From Oryzomonas sagensis (GTDB lineage Bacteria; Desulfobacterota; Desulfuromonadia; Geobacterales; Pseudopelobacteraceae): a stretch of 64,000 nt of DNA. The notes under the pieces are model-generated. The model ran no database searches. It was not told the DNA's origin and worked only from the letters and a program-made list of their open reading frames with translations. Each line of letters begins with the position of its first letter. The stretch's first letter is position 1. The position numbers were made by a program, and so were the translations under genes. Below, one piece after another: positions 6,799-14,862 of the stretch. The stretch is taken from the NCBI RefSeq assembly GCF_008802355.1, contig NZ_VZRA01000007.1, positions 1 through 64,000 of the forward strand. Direction: 5' to 3'.

Positions 6799-7948
6799 GG
6801 TTCCTCCTTATTGCGTCCCATCTGTCGCAAAAGGAACGATAATAACCTTCCCATTGCGGCATGATGGTTTCCCAGGTGAATTTTTCGATTATTTTTCTTT
6901 TGGAATTGCCACCTAGTTTTTTCCTCAATTCCTGGGAATCGGCAAGGCTGAGGATGGCATTTGCCAATGCCACAGCATTGGCTGGTGGAATACAGGCGCC
7001 ATTCGTATCGTCAACCAGTTCGCTGTTGCCACCGACCGCGGTGGCCACCACGGGGAGGCCGCAGGCCATGTATTCCAATATGGCATTCGACAGGCCCTCC
7101 TTGTCGGAACACAAAACGCCGACATCAATATGGTGCAGATAATCGCTCACATTGGCGACAGCGCCCATGAAATGCACTCTGTCGCCGACATCCAGAGTAT
7201 CGGCAAGGCGCTGTAGTTCCACTCTCAGCCTGTCGTCGCCCAAAATGACTAGTCGAATGATCTTCCTGGGGGCACTAGTCTTCAATTCCGCCAAAGCGTG
7301 AAGCAGAATATCTATTCTTTTCACTGGCTTCAGGTTGGCTACGATCCCTATCCACAAGTCGGCACGATACTCTTCGAAAAGAACGGGGCAATCCGGTGGC
7401 AGCATTGGGAAGTCAAGACCATTGCCAATTACTGTGATATTTTCAAGAGGTATGTTTTCATATCGAACTATATGTTCCTTTATGGCAAAGGCGTTAGCTG
7501 CTATGCCATCCGCTGATCGCAAAACAAACGGTTTGATTTTTTTATACAGCCAATGATAGGAAGGTTCATCGCTCCCCAAGCCCAAATCTCTTCGGCTGAC
7601 AATCAAAGAATGCTGTTGTTTGCTCAGTAATTTCCCCAACCATCCAACAAAGATCGAATCTTCAAAAAAGGTCTGAACGATATCTATATCCATTTCGCGA
7701 AGAAGGCGCTGATAATCTAAAAGGACCAGAGGAAAGCCGGGCTTCAGGAATCCTCTATACCCCAGTGTGACAACCTTGCATGGTAATGAATTTCGTATCA
7801 TCCATGGAGATTCATACAAACATACCAGCGTGACTTCAAACATATTCCGGTCCAAACGTTCGATGATGCTCAGGAGTTGCTTCTCAGTTCCCCCTTTATC
7901 GGAATCGATAGTGTCGATGAGATATGCGATGTGAATTTTTTTTGTCAT
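6788..7948 (-). CDS. Family 4 glycosyltransferase
   Basis: 386 residues with a GT-B layout. The N-terminal half opens with IAYLIDTIDSDKGGTEKQLL, an acceptor-site loop typical of GT4. The C-terminal half has VANLKPVKRIDILLHAL (about 208-224), the EGLSNAILEYMACGLPVVAT donor-site block (E..S...LEAMA.G.P-type, about 290-309) and a final IIEKFTW. GT4 enzymes are retaining transferases using nucleotide sugars at the inner membrane face. It lies between a polysaccharide deacetylase gene (20-nt gap) and the CapK-like gene (overlap). Donor and acceptor cannot be read from sequence. Confidence 0.88.
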   Translation of the reverse strand: MTKKIHIAYLIDTIDSDKGGTEKQLLSIIERLDRNMFEVTLVCLYESPWMIRNSLPCKVVTLGYRGFLKPGFPLVLLDYQRLLREMDIDIVQTFFEDSIFVGWLGKLLSKQQHSLIVSRRDLGLGSDEPSYHWLYKKIKPFVLRSADGIAANAFAIKEHIVRYENIPLENITVIGNGLDFPMLPPDCPVLFEEYRADLWIGIVANLKPVKRIDILLHALAELKTSAPRKIIRLVILGDDRLRVELQRLADTLDVGDRVHFMGAVANVSDYLHHIDVGVLCSDKEGLSNAILEYMACGLPVVATAVGGNSELVDDTNGACIPPANAVALANAILSLADSQELRKKLGGNSKRKIIEKFTWETIMPQWEGYYRSFCDRWDAIRRNHAG

Positions 7949-7968
7949 GAAATGCCTTCACCCATCAC

Positions 7969-8952
7969 TTACAGATAACCAGATACGCGCGACCTGAAGC
8001 TCCCCCTGGTTTCAAACCTTCCAACACTGATCCTGGGAATTTCCAGCAGACAATTCTGCGCAGACCATATCCCAGGCGTAGTAGTTACAGCAGTTTCATA
8101 TCCCGCCAGGTGTACCTGCTCTTTCACGCAACTGTTTAAATTCCCATTAGGATACGCAAAATGCCTGGGCGGTAAGCCGGTCATTCTGGTAATTTCCCGA
8201 TGAGCCGTTCGAAGTGATTCCTGAACCTCTTGAGGGGTGAGTTGGTCCAATAGTTCATGCCCATGGGTGTGTGAGCCGACAGTAACACAAGCCGAAGCTG
8301 CAAGGCGTCGCGACTCCTCCGGGGTCAGCATTTGCAGGGAAGCCCCGACAGCAGCGTATGACTCCAAAATGCTCTCAACGTTTTTATCACGATCCGGCGG
8401 CGCCATGAGCTTCAACCTGCTCAGAATTCGCTGGACTTGCTGCCATCGACACTGCTCACTGGCCAGATGAGAAATTTTGTAACGCTCCTTCTGACCATTC
8501 AATGTCAGGCAAACGTGTACGTCACGGGGCACATCAAGCAAGTTAATGATCCGGTCGTACCAATACTGTTTTTGGTCCACAACCGCCTGAGTAGCTATAA
8601 ACACGGTGAATGGAAGTCCCAGCGATTCCATTAACGGCAATACGATATCAATATTCCCCTTGTACCCATCGTCAAACGTCACAACCGCGAATGGCCTATG
8701 GTAATTTGGTTTCCCCGTGATCCTATCGAGTGCATGATCCATTGATACAACATCGAAATGGGTCTTCAGAAAGAGCATCTGCCACCGGAAATCCGATTCC
8801 CGGACGACCGTCCAGGCAGGCAACTTAAAATCGTCCGGGAGTACCTCGTGGTACATCAGCACGATACCTGAAGACGGAGACATTCGGCTGATGGCGCATT
8901 TGGCAACGATCTCCGGGAAAATATATCTAAACAAACGATTCTTGAGCCCCAC
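7969..8952 (-). CDS. Polysaccharide deacetylase (NodB domain)
   Basis: 327 residues with a GTG start, only 2 nt after the stop of the GNAT gene. The NodB fold is clear: VVTFDDGYKGN (about residues 93-103, the two catalytic/metal Asp), a zinc-binding GSHTHGHELL (about 227-236) and FAYPNGN near 262. Family enzymes remove N- or O-acetyl groups from glycans (carbohydrate esterase 4). No signal peptide is obvious, so it may act in the cytoplasm on lipid-linked intermediates. Together with the genes at 18166 and 33737 it makes three deacetylases in this locus. Confidence 0.87.
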   Translation of the reverse strand: MGLKNRLFRYIFPEIVAKCAISRMSPSSGIVLMYHEVLPDDFKLPAWTVVRESDFRWQMLFLKTHFDVVSMDHALDRITGKPNYHRPFAVVTFDDGYKGNIDIVLPLMESLGLPFTVFIATQAVVDQKQYWYDRIINLLDVPRDVHVCLTLNGQKERYKISHLASEQCRWQQVQRILSRLKLMAPPDRDKNVESILESYAAVGASLQMLTPEESRRLAASACVTVGSHTHGHELLDQLTPQEVQESLRTAHREITRMTGLPPRHFAYPNGNLNSCVKEQVHLAGYETAVTTTPGIWSAQNCLLEIPRISVGRFETRGSFRSRVSGYL

Positions 8953-8954
8953 GC

Positions 8955-10001
8955 CTATCTACCCCGCACCCTTTTGCATAGTTCTTTGGACTGGTCCAGA
9001 ACACTGAACAAATGGGAACGCCACGTGCCTCGTTTCATGTCGCATCGATAGAGTACCCGCGACTCATTTGTCCAAATGCCTTTGTAACTCTCATCGCCCT
9101 GGAGAAAATTGAACTCAGTCACACCTTTCGAACAACAGTTTTCAAGCGCCAGAAAGAGCAGAACCGAACCAGGGCTCAAATCCCCATAAGCCGGATCATG
9201 GGCGACCTGATAGTAAAAAAAACGGTTGCAAAACTCGAAGCCGTAGATGACTGCAATCAACTTGTCGTGCAGGCGAAGCCCATAGAAACGAACCATCCTC
9301 GATTCCTGGGCGAGGAGTCGATGCAACGCCTCCACGCGACCACCTTCAAAAGTGCTATCAAGCACTCTTTCCACCGCCCTTTTCTGATGAAGGGCAAATA
9401 ATGCATCTAAGAAAAAAGCGTGGGTGCCCTTATCCACCGAGAAAACCAACTCCCCGCCGGCCTCCAGAAACTTACGTACCAGGGAACGCAAATTATAACG
9501 TTTTTTTTGCTTGAACTCTCCGAGTAAATCAGCGAAATCCCTGGGCAAAATCTTGAATGGTTCTACGGAAACGCTCTTGGCCGGCAGGTTCCAGTCAGCC
9601 AGTTCATCCCCTAAAACCCAGTCCAGTATAAATCGATCCCAGCCGGGAACATTCAGCAGGTATTCCCGTATGGCTTTGGCGCATTTTGCCCTGTAATGTT
9701 GAGCACTTATCAACCCGATTGGATCCGGGTAGAAATCCGTGCCCAAAAAACGCAGATCCCTCCCACCCAACGCATTAGGTTTGCTGACCAAGGGGAGCAC
9801 TGCCCTGACACAGCCATCTTGCTTTGCAAGAAGTATAAACAGTTTATCATCTGGGCAGAGGTTCTTCGCGGAAGCCTTTAACCAGTCCCCACAACAAAAA
9901 AAACTGGGGTAAGTCATACTTTGAGCAATTTCTGTACAAATGGCCCAAACTTCATTCAGATTGTCTATGCCTGCATACTCAACGAGAAAATTTGAATTCA
10001 T
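8955..10001 (-). CDS. GNAT-fold acyltransferase of the CelD/BcsL (Acetyltransf_6) type
   Basis: 348 residues. The C-terminal half carries the signature of this family: KQKKRYNLRSLVRKF (about 165-179), YYQVAHDPAYGDLSPGSVLL, then FNFLQGDESYKGIWTNE (about 300-316). The FDFLRGDE.YK-type block is shared with CelD and FemAB-like proteins of cellulose and exopolysaccharide loci. Related FemAB-like proteins accompany XrtA systems. Inference: N-acylation or aminoacylation of an amino sugar in the exported polymer. It lies in a tight cluster with a deacetylase (2-nt gap) and a hexapeptide acetyltransferase, so removal and replacement of acyl groups may be paired. Confidence 0.8.
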   Translation of the reverse strand: MNSNFLVEYAGIDNLNEVWAICTEIAQSMTYPSFFCCGDWLKASAKNLCPDDKLFILLAKQDGCVRAVLPLVSKPNALGGRDLRFLGTDFYPDPIGLISAQHYRAKCAKAIREYLLNVPGWDRFILDWVLGDELADWNLPAKSVSVEPFKILPRDFADLLGEFKQKKRYNLRSLVRKFLEAGGELVFSVDKGTHAFFLDALFALHQKRAVERVLDSTFEGGRVEALHRLLAQESRMVRFYGLRLHDKLIAVIYGFEFCNRFFYYQVAHDPAYGDLSPGSVLLFLALENCCSKGVTEFNFLQGDESYKGIWTNESRVLYRCDMKRGTWRSHLFSVLDQSKELCKRVRGR

Positions 10002-10046
10002 ATTGATTTAAGCATCGTATGTGGTCTACGAATAGTGTTCAGAGGA

Positions 10047-10634
10047 TTAATGCCCATGGCCATCCACCGTATTCACGACATATTCACCGGATCCCTTTGT
10101 GGAGACTATTTCTCCGGGAATCCCCACGATCACCCCGTAATCGGGTGTCGGCTTGGTCACCACGCAGTTGGCTCCGACAGCGGTGTGATTGCCGATGGTT
10201 ATCCCTCCAATGATCTTGCTGCCAGGCCCGAAATATACGTTGTTCATGATTACCGGGGTTCCGGGATATTTTCCACCATAGGTCGTGCCGATGGTCACTT
10301 CCTGGTTGATATTGCAGTTGCAACCTATTTTTGCTTCGCAATTCACAATGATCCCACCAAAATGGCCGATGTAAAGCCCTGGCCCGATGTCGGTGTTGTA
10401 GGGGATGCTGATCCCGTATTTGAACTGATAATGATTGAGCAGGAGCCGTGCCATAGCATAAATAGGTAAGAACCAAATCCCCTTAGACTTCAGATACCGG
10501 GCGGTTCTCATGAAAAAAGAATATCTGAAACCGGGGATAGTTGCATAACACTTCAAGAAGGGACCCAAGTTGCGTTGGCCGCAATACCGGTAAAGGTCGG
10601 AAGTAACGATAAAGGTATATTGTTTCCAGTTCAT
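10047..10634 (-). CDS. Serine O-acetyltransferase-like hexapeptide transferase
   Basis: 195 residues from MNWKQYTFIV; the ATG overlaps the TGA of the upstream glycosyltransferase gene (ATGA, 10631-10634), so coupled translation fixes the start. The left-handed beta-helix repeats run from about residue 90 (IPYNTDIGPGLYIGHFGGIIV, NCNINQEVTIG, PVIMNNVYFGPGSKIIGGITIG). The active-site His lies in IGHFGG, as in CysE/WcaB-type enzymes. In polysaccharide clusters such proteins O-acetylate sugars with acetyl-CoA rather than make cysteine precursors, which is the likely role here. It lacks the long N-terminal domain of true CysE. Confidence 0.85.
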   Translation of the reverse strand: MNWKQYTFIVTSDLYRYCGQRNLGPFLKCYATIPGFRYSFFMRTARYLKSKGIWFLPIYAMARLLLNHYQFKYGISIPYNTDIGPGLYIGHFGGIIVNCEAKIGCNCNINQEVTIGTTYGGKYPGTPVIMNNVYFGPGSKIIGGITIGNHTAVGANCVVTKPTPDYGVIVGIPGEIVSTKGSGEYVVNTVDGHGH

Positions 10635-11539
10635 GAAACACCTCTCCCACAGGCCGTCAGGAGATTTTTCACCAAGCCCTTGTATGCAGCCACTTCGGCC
10701 GGGTTTTGGCCGATAGCATCTATGAAGTACCAACTGGATTTTTTCCGGTCAATGGGGCGATAGTACTCGCCACGGTTGCAATACGTAACCGCATATGCCT
10801 TCCGTATGGTCCAAGCCGAAAGGAGTCCCGGATATGTTCCCAGGAAATTCACCATGATCCTGTCGGAACATCGCTGCCTTTCCTCAAGGTTTTTGGACAT
10901 CTGCCCCGAATGTCCCATACGGTAATAAAACAGGCGGTCATCCACATAGTCAAATTCGTAAGCCGTAGATATCCTGAGCCATAGATCCCAGTCAATGCCC
11001 ATTTCCAGGCTCTCGTTAAACCCACCGAATCTTTCAAAACACGACTTCCGGACTATGGAGGAAGAAAACTGCACAAAATTGTCGAACAAGAGCCACTTGG
11101 TAACCGCCCCGCGTCGCGGTTGAAGATAGGTGCCTGTCATTTCATAGTCAAAGCTATCGTTGTTCTCGTCAATATATCGTGCCCGGCAATAGACAACTCC
11201 CGTACGTTCATTGTCGAAGCAGACCATCTGTTTTTCGAGTTTTTCCACGCACCATCGGTCGTCGGCATCGAGAAAAGCTACAAATTCACCACGAGATCGC
11301 TTGATCCCCATGTTTTTTGCAACGGCCTGCCCCTGATTTTCCTGTTGGATATAGACAATCTTCGGATTTTTTAGGTAGTTGCACATGACCTCATCCGTGT
11401 TGTCGGTGGAGCCATCATTGACCACGATAATCTCGACATTCCGGTAGGTCTGTTTCAGCACGGAATCAATCGCTTTACCAACGTATTTCCCATAGTTAAA
11501 ACAGGTGACCACCACGCTGACAAGGGGTGTCATATCCAT
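10631..11539 (-). CDS. Family 2 glycosyltransferase
   Basis: 302 residues. GT-A motifs: VVVTCFNYGKYVGKAIDSVL at the start, IVVNDGSTDNTDEV (about 36-49, the DGSTD diphosphate-sugar motif), FLDADDRW (about 91-98, metal-binding DxD), and a later WDLWLRI. The C-terminal 60 residues contain no membrane segment. Fifteen nucleotides separate it from the next upstream GT2 gene and it overlaps the downstream acetyltransferase by 4 bp, so these three form a tight sub-operon. Sugar specificity is not readable. Confidence 0.9.
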   Translation of the reverse strand: MDMTPLVSVVVTCFNYGKYVGKAIDSVLKQTYRNVEIIVVNDGSTDNTDEVMCNYLKNPKIVYIQQENQGQAVAKNMGIKRSRGEFVAFLDADDRWCVEKLEKQMVCFDNERTGVVYCRARYIDENNDSFDYEMTGTYLQPRRGAVTKWLLFDNFVQFSSSIVRKSCFERFGGFNESLEMGIDWDLWLRISTAYEFDYVDDRLFYYRMGHSGQMSKNLEERQRCSDRIMVNFLGTYPGLLSAWTIRKAYAVTYCNRGEYYRPIDRKKSSWYFIDAIGQNPAEVAAYKGLVKNLLTACGRGVS

Positions 11540-11554
11540 TGAAAATCCCGTGTA

Positions 11555-12550
11555 TTATGCATTGGCACCATTATCTCCTACTTTCTTGAGTCCCATGGCC
11601 ATCAAAATCGTTCGTGCAATCCCCTTCCATGCAGTCACGGCCTGTGACCAGCACGGATTGCCCGAAAGCGCCTGCCAATCCTTTTGCATGGCCCGCAGAT
11701 AGTGGCTATGATTCGCATAATAGCGGGCAAGGCCCATCTGGCAACCGGCGATGTAACGGTTCAAATGCGTACAAACTCTTGGGTCCTGCTCGTTGTCTCG
11801 CAGCAAACTACGGCTATAAATACCATCAGACAGCATCTTGGTTGGATCACTGCTTGTATTATTTTCATGAAGCCTCCTCAACATTCCAACTTCATTAACA
11901 ATACCCACGGAGCTATGTCGAGCTAATCGGTAGTAGAAATGAAAATCTTCGCAGACCCTAAGTGTTGGCTCAAAGCAAGGTTCATATTGAAGCATACTTT
12001 TTCTGAACAATAATGTTCCTGCGATACCAAAATTCTCTTGTGCCAAGATAAGACACGGATCTTCAAGGATCAATTCTTTCTTGGCTTTTAGTTGCAGCAA
12101 CAGTTGTGGACAAGTTTGAAAATGTGATTCTAAATAAAAAGCACCTTCATTGAAATTGCGATAGTCACAGAATACCAGCCCAACATTGGAATGACGTTCC
12201 ATGAAATCAACCTGCCGGAGGATGTGGTCCGGCACCATGATATCGTCGGCATCGATAAAGCAGATAAGATCTCCTAAGCTATGCGTTATGCCCGTATTTC
12301 GCGCGATACCTGCGCCGCTGTTGTTTTGGTAATGGTAACTGATTGTAGACGTATATTTTTCAATAAGCTCACTTACAATTGCGCCGGTAGTATCAACAGA
12401 ACCATCATCAATAACTATCAATTCAAAATTTTGATAGGTCTGTGACAACACACTCTTAATCGCTTCAGCAATAAATTCTGATGCGTTATATGCCGGCATG
12501 ACGACAGACACCAATGGTTGATATGATATTGGGAGGTTTTCGCCTGCCAT
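11555..12550 (-). CDS. Family 2 glycosyltransferase
   Basis: 331 residues. The GT-A start is SVVMPAYNASEFIAEAIKS, followed by VIDDGSVDTTG (about 45-55) and FIDADDIMVPDHIL (about 98-111). A CEDFHFYYRLA segment near 225 corresponds to the ED acceptor motif of inverting GT2 enzymes. The protein ends in a short basic region without membrane spans. It is one of three consecutive GT2 genes (10631-13614) that probably add successive sugars to one repeat unit. Substrate unknown. Confidence 0.9.
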   Translation of the reverse strand: MAGENLPISYQPLVSVVMPAYNASEFIAEAIKSVLSQTYQNFELIVIDDGSVDTTGAIVSELIEKYTSTISYHYQNNSGAGIARNTGITHSLGDLICFIDADDIMVPDHILRQVDFMERHSNVGLVFCDYRNFNEGAFYLESHFQTCPQLLLQLKAKKELILEDPCLILAQENFGIAGTLLFRKSMLQYEPCFEPTLRVCEDFHFYYRLARHSSVGIVNEVGMLRRLHENNTSSDPTKMLSDGIYSRSLLRDNEQDPRVCTHLNRYIAGCQMGLARYYANHSHYLRAMQKDWQALSGNPCWSQAVTAWKGIARTILMAMGLKKVGDNGANA

Positions 12551-12669
12551 TTAACCAGCCTTCCCTTTAAGAATATAACCAGCACTATTAGATATTCAAT
12601 TCCGTCAAAGGATATGGCAGCCCATTGCAAACCGATGCTCTAAAAAAATCGAATGAGCCCTCATAATCT

Positions 12670-13614
12670 TTAAGAACTCCATTTAGTCAAAAGACGCTTG
12701 ACCTTTATCACCGGTTCAAAAACCGCTTGCGGCAGACTGCACAGCAGATAATAAACTATGCTCCGCGTATCGAAGGGACATATCTTCAGCGCCTTGGACA
12801 AACAAGACTTGGCCTTTTTTCTATCTTTCACGTCATAATAATAGATAAATGCATATTTTCTATAAATGGTGTTCAGGTTGAGTTTAGCCGCATTGCGCAC
12901 CCTATGCTTATCGAGTCCAACCAAATCGCCGCTACGGGCAATTTCGGAATTAATAATAGAGACATACCCATCCAGCATTTCGTCATATCTCTTGGAGAGA
13001 CTGCCAGCTCTTAGGCGGTAGCAAACGAGCTTTTCCGCGCAAAATACAATTCTGAACTTCCGTGCGATTCTCAACCATAGTTCATAGTCCTCACAGAGGA
13101 TATCCTGATTGAATAAACCGGCCTCAACCAAGCAGGACTTACGAAGCAAGGTTACAGAAGGAGTGTTGATACGATTCCTTCGCAGAAATTCAAGGTAGAC
13201 ATCTCCACTGGGCATGCTGGAGGGACGCTCGTTGACGATATCCCTGCCGTGTTCATCGATCAGGGATGGATATGAATAGACCAGAGCGCAATTGGGCTCC
13301 CCTTCGATGGTACGGACAAGGCTCTCCAGGTTTCCTGGCAGCCATTGATCATCATCATCAATGAAAGCCACATATGAACCATTTGCTGCGCTTAGCCCCA
13401 GGTTTCTGGCAGCGCCGCACCCAGCATTGTCCTGTCTTAAATAGATAACCCTGTCAGAGACCGGGGCGAGTACGGAACGGATGTCCTGGCTGGAGCCATC
13501 ATCCACGACAATTATTTCGAAACGTGGATACGTCTGATCGAGAACGGACTGAACTGATTGCAGCAGGTATCGCGTACCGTTGTAGGTTGGAATGATAACA
13601 CTCACCAGCTCCAT
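12670..13614 (-). CDS. Family 2 glycosyltransferase
   Basis: 314 residues from MELVSVIIPTYN, chosen because a GGAG precedes this ATG; a longer in-frame start at 13662 lacks support. Motifs: VVDDGSSQD (about 36-44), FIDDDDQWLPGN (about 88-99), LCEDYELWLRIARK (about 180-193). This is a standard inverting GT-A layout. It follows the sialyltransferase-like gene by 92 nt, so it may act on the same glycan. Its own sugar cannot be deduced. Confidence 0.9.
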   Translation of the reverse strand: MELVSVIIPTYNGTRYLLQSVQSVLDQTYPRFEIIVVDDGSSQDIRSVLAPVSDRVIYLRQDNAGCGAARNLGLSAANGSYVAFIDDDDQWLPGNLESLVRTIEGEPNCALVYSYPSLIDEHGRDIVNERPSSMPSGDVYLEFLRRNRINTPSVTLLRKSCLVEAGLFNQDILCEDYELWLRIARKFRIVFCAEKLVCYRLRAGSLSKRYDEMLDGYVSIINSEIARSGDLVGLDKHRVRNAAKLNLNTIYRKYAFIYYYDVKDRKKAKSCLSKALKICPFDTRSIVYYLLCSLPQAVFEPVIKVKRLLTKWSS

Positions 13615-13706
13615 ATCTTGTCTCCACGAAAATGCGATTAACCTATACTTGTCGCCGGACAATCTTAGTTGAATCAGAATATCTTATAGGCTCAACCACT
13701 CAAACG

Positions 13707-14810
13707 TCACAACGTAACTACTTCGAAGCTTTCACAGGTATTATTTTCAAAATAAGTGTAAATACTCTGAACAAATTCATGGAACCGCGTTAAATGTTCA
13801 GGAGCCAAATAAAACGCCTTGATTCTAACGTTGTGGCCCAGGATAATATTACAATTTTGCAGTGCGGAGCAAAAGAAAGATGCGAGTATTTTGGGCATAT
13901 TTCCCTTGACAGTGATTTCATATTCAATCGGGCCGTCAAAGCATTTGACCTCAAATCCCAGACATCCTTTGATCTTATCAATCATTTCAATCGATTCGCG
14001 CGGATGGGGGATATAAAACATCTTTTCGCCGGCAAAATATGACTTTATTTTCTTTAAATATTCCAGATATAATTCCTTTTTTATATAACCGTCTTCAACC
14101 AGGCATTGTCCCAGAAAAAAGACTTCATCAGAAGGCAGGGCACGTGTAACCATTTCCCGCAAATAGTCATACTTGTTTCGAATCAAACGATCACCAGTTC
14201 CTACTTCAATGTCATATGCTGAAAAAAAATTAATAGTACCGGCATCGTTATCATTCCACTCGATGTAGGACTGCCGCCACATCCGCCGTAGTCCCCCCAA
14301 AATTGAGCCTGCTTCTTTCGGGCATGCTTTTCTTAGAAGATAGTTCTTTCGTTCGTCGTTAATCTTTATGACATCCGTACCGTCGTCAATGATATAAAGG
14401 GTCTCGTGTGGGAGAGTATTTGCAAAGTGCCGCATATATTGTTTCCACTCTGCAAGATAATTGCCTAGAAAAATATTCTTGACCCTGCCAAAGGACGTCG
14501 CAATATTGTCCAACTTTTTTCTATTCTGGTACTGTTGATAATCATAACGGAATCCCCGGATTCTATTGGATATGGTTTTACCGAGGAATCTGGACTCAAA
14601 ATCCATCGTGTTATTATCTAAAGCAAAAAAGCAAAGGCTGTCCCAGTCATCCGCACCAGCTAATCTTTCGAATAGCTCTTGGGAAAAACCAACCCCCAAG
14701 CGTACAACGAGGTGGTTATTCACAAGCTCGAAATATTTTTTCGCTTCCATCGCATTGAGCAACTGTAACGGTGATTCGATCAGGAAAACATTCCCATAAG
14801 GAGTTCTCAT
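13707..14810 (-). CDS. Sialyltransferase-like enzyme (GT52-type), candidate nonulosonic acid transferase
   Basis: 367 residues. The start VFLIESPLQLLNAMEA resembles the opening of bacterial GT52 and related sialyltransferases. Two motifs shared by bacterial sialyltransferase families are present: an Asp-Asp-Gly (YIIDDGTDV, residues 142-144), expected to contain the general base, and an HP motif (YIPHPRES, residues 269-270), expected to bind CMP. No membrane segment or signal peptide is visible, so it should be cytoplasmic. The locus encodes a complete CMP-legionaminic acid pathway (21698-28521) and no other candidate transferase for a CMP-activated sugar is seen. Inference: it transfers legionaminic acid. 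Exact family membership needs a profile search. Confidence 0.7.
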   Translation of the reverse strand: MRTPYGNVFLIESPLQLLNAMEAKKYFELVNNHLVVRLGVGFSQELFERLAGADDWDSLCFFALDNNTMDFESRFLGKTISNRIRGFRYDYQQYQNRKKLDNIATSFGRVKNIFLGNYLAEWKQYMRHFANTLPHETLYIIDDGTDVIKINDERKNYLLRKACPKEAGSILGGLRRMWRQSYIEWNDNDAGTINFFSAYDIEVGTGDRLIRNKYDYLREMVTRALPSDEVFFLGQCLVEDGYIKKELYLEYLKKIKSYFAGEKMFYIPHPRESIEMIDKIKGCLGFEVKCFDGPIEYEITVKGNMPKILASFFCSALQNCNIILGHNVRIKAFYLAPEHLTRFHEFVQSIYTYFENNTCESFEVVTL

Positions 14811-14862
14811 AATAAATCTTCTCCAACGTCAGCCCTGAAGGTCCAATCGTTCATCATGGCCT

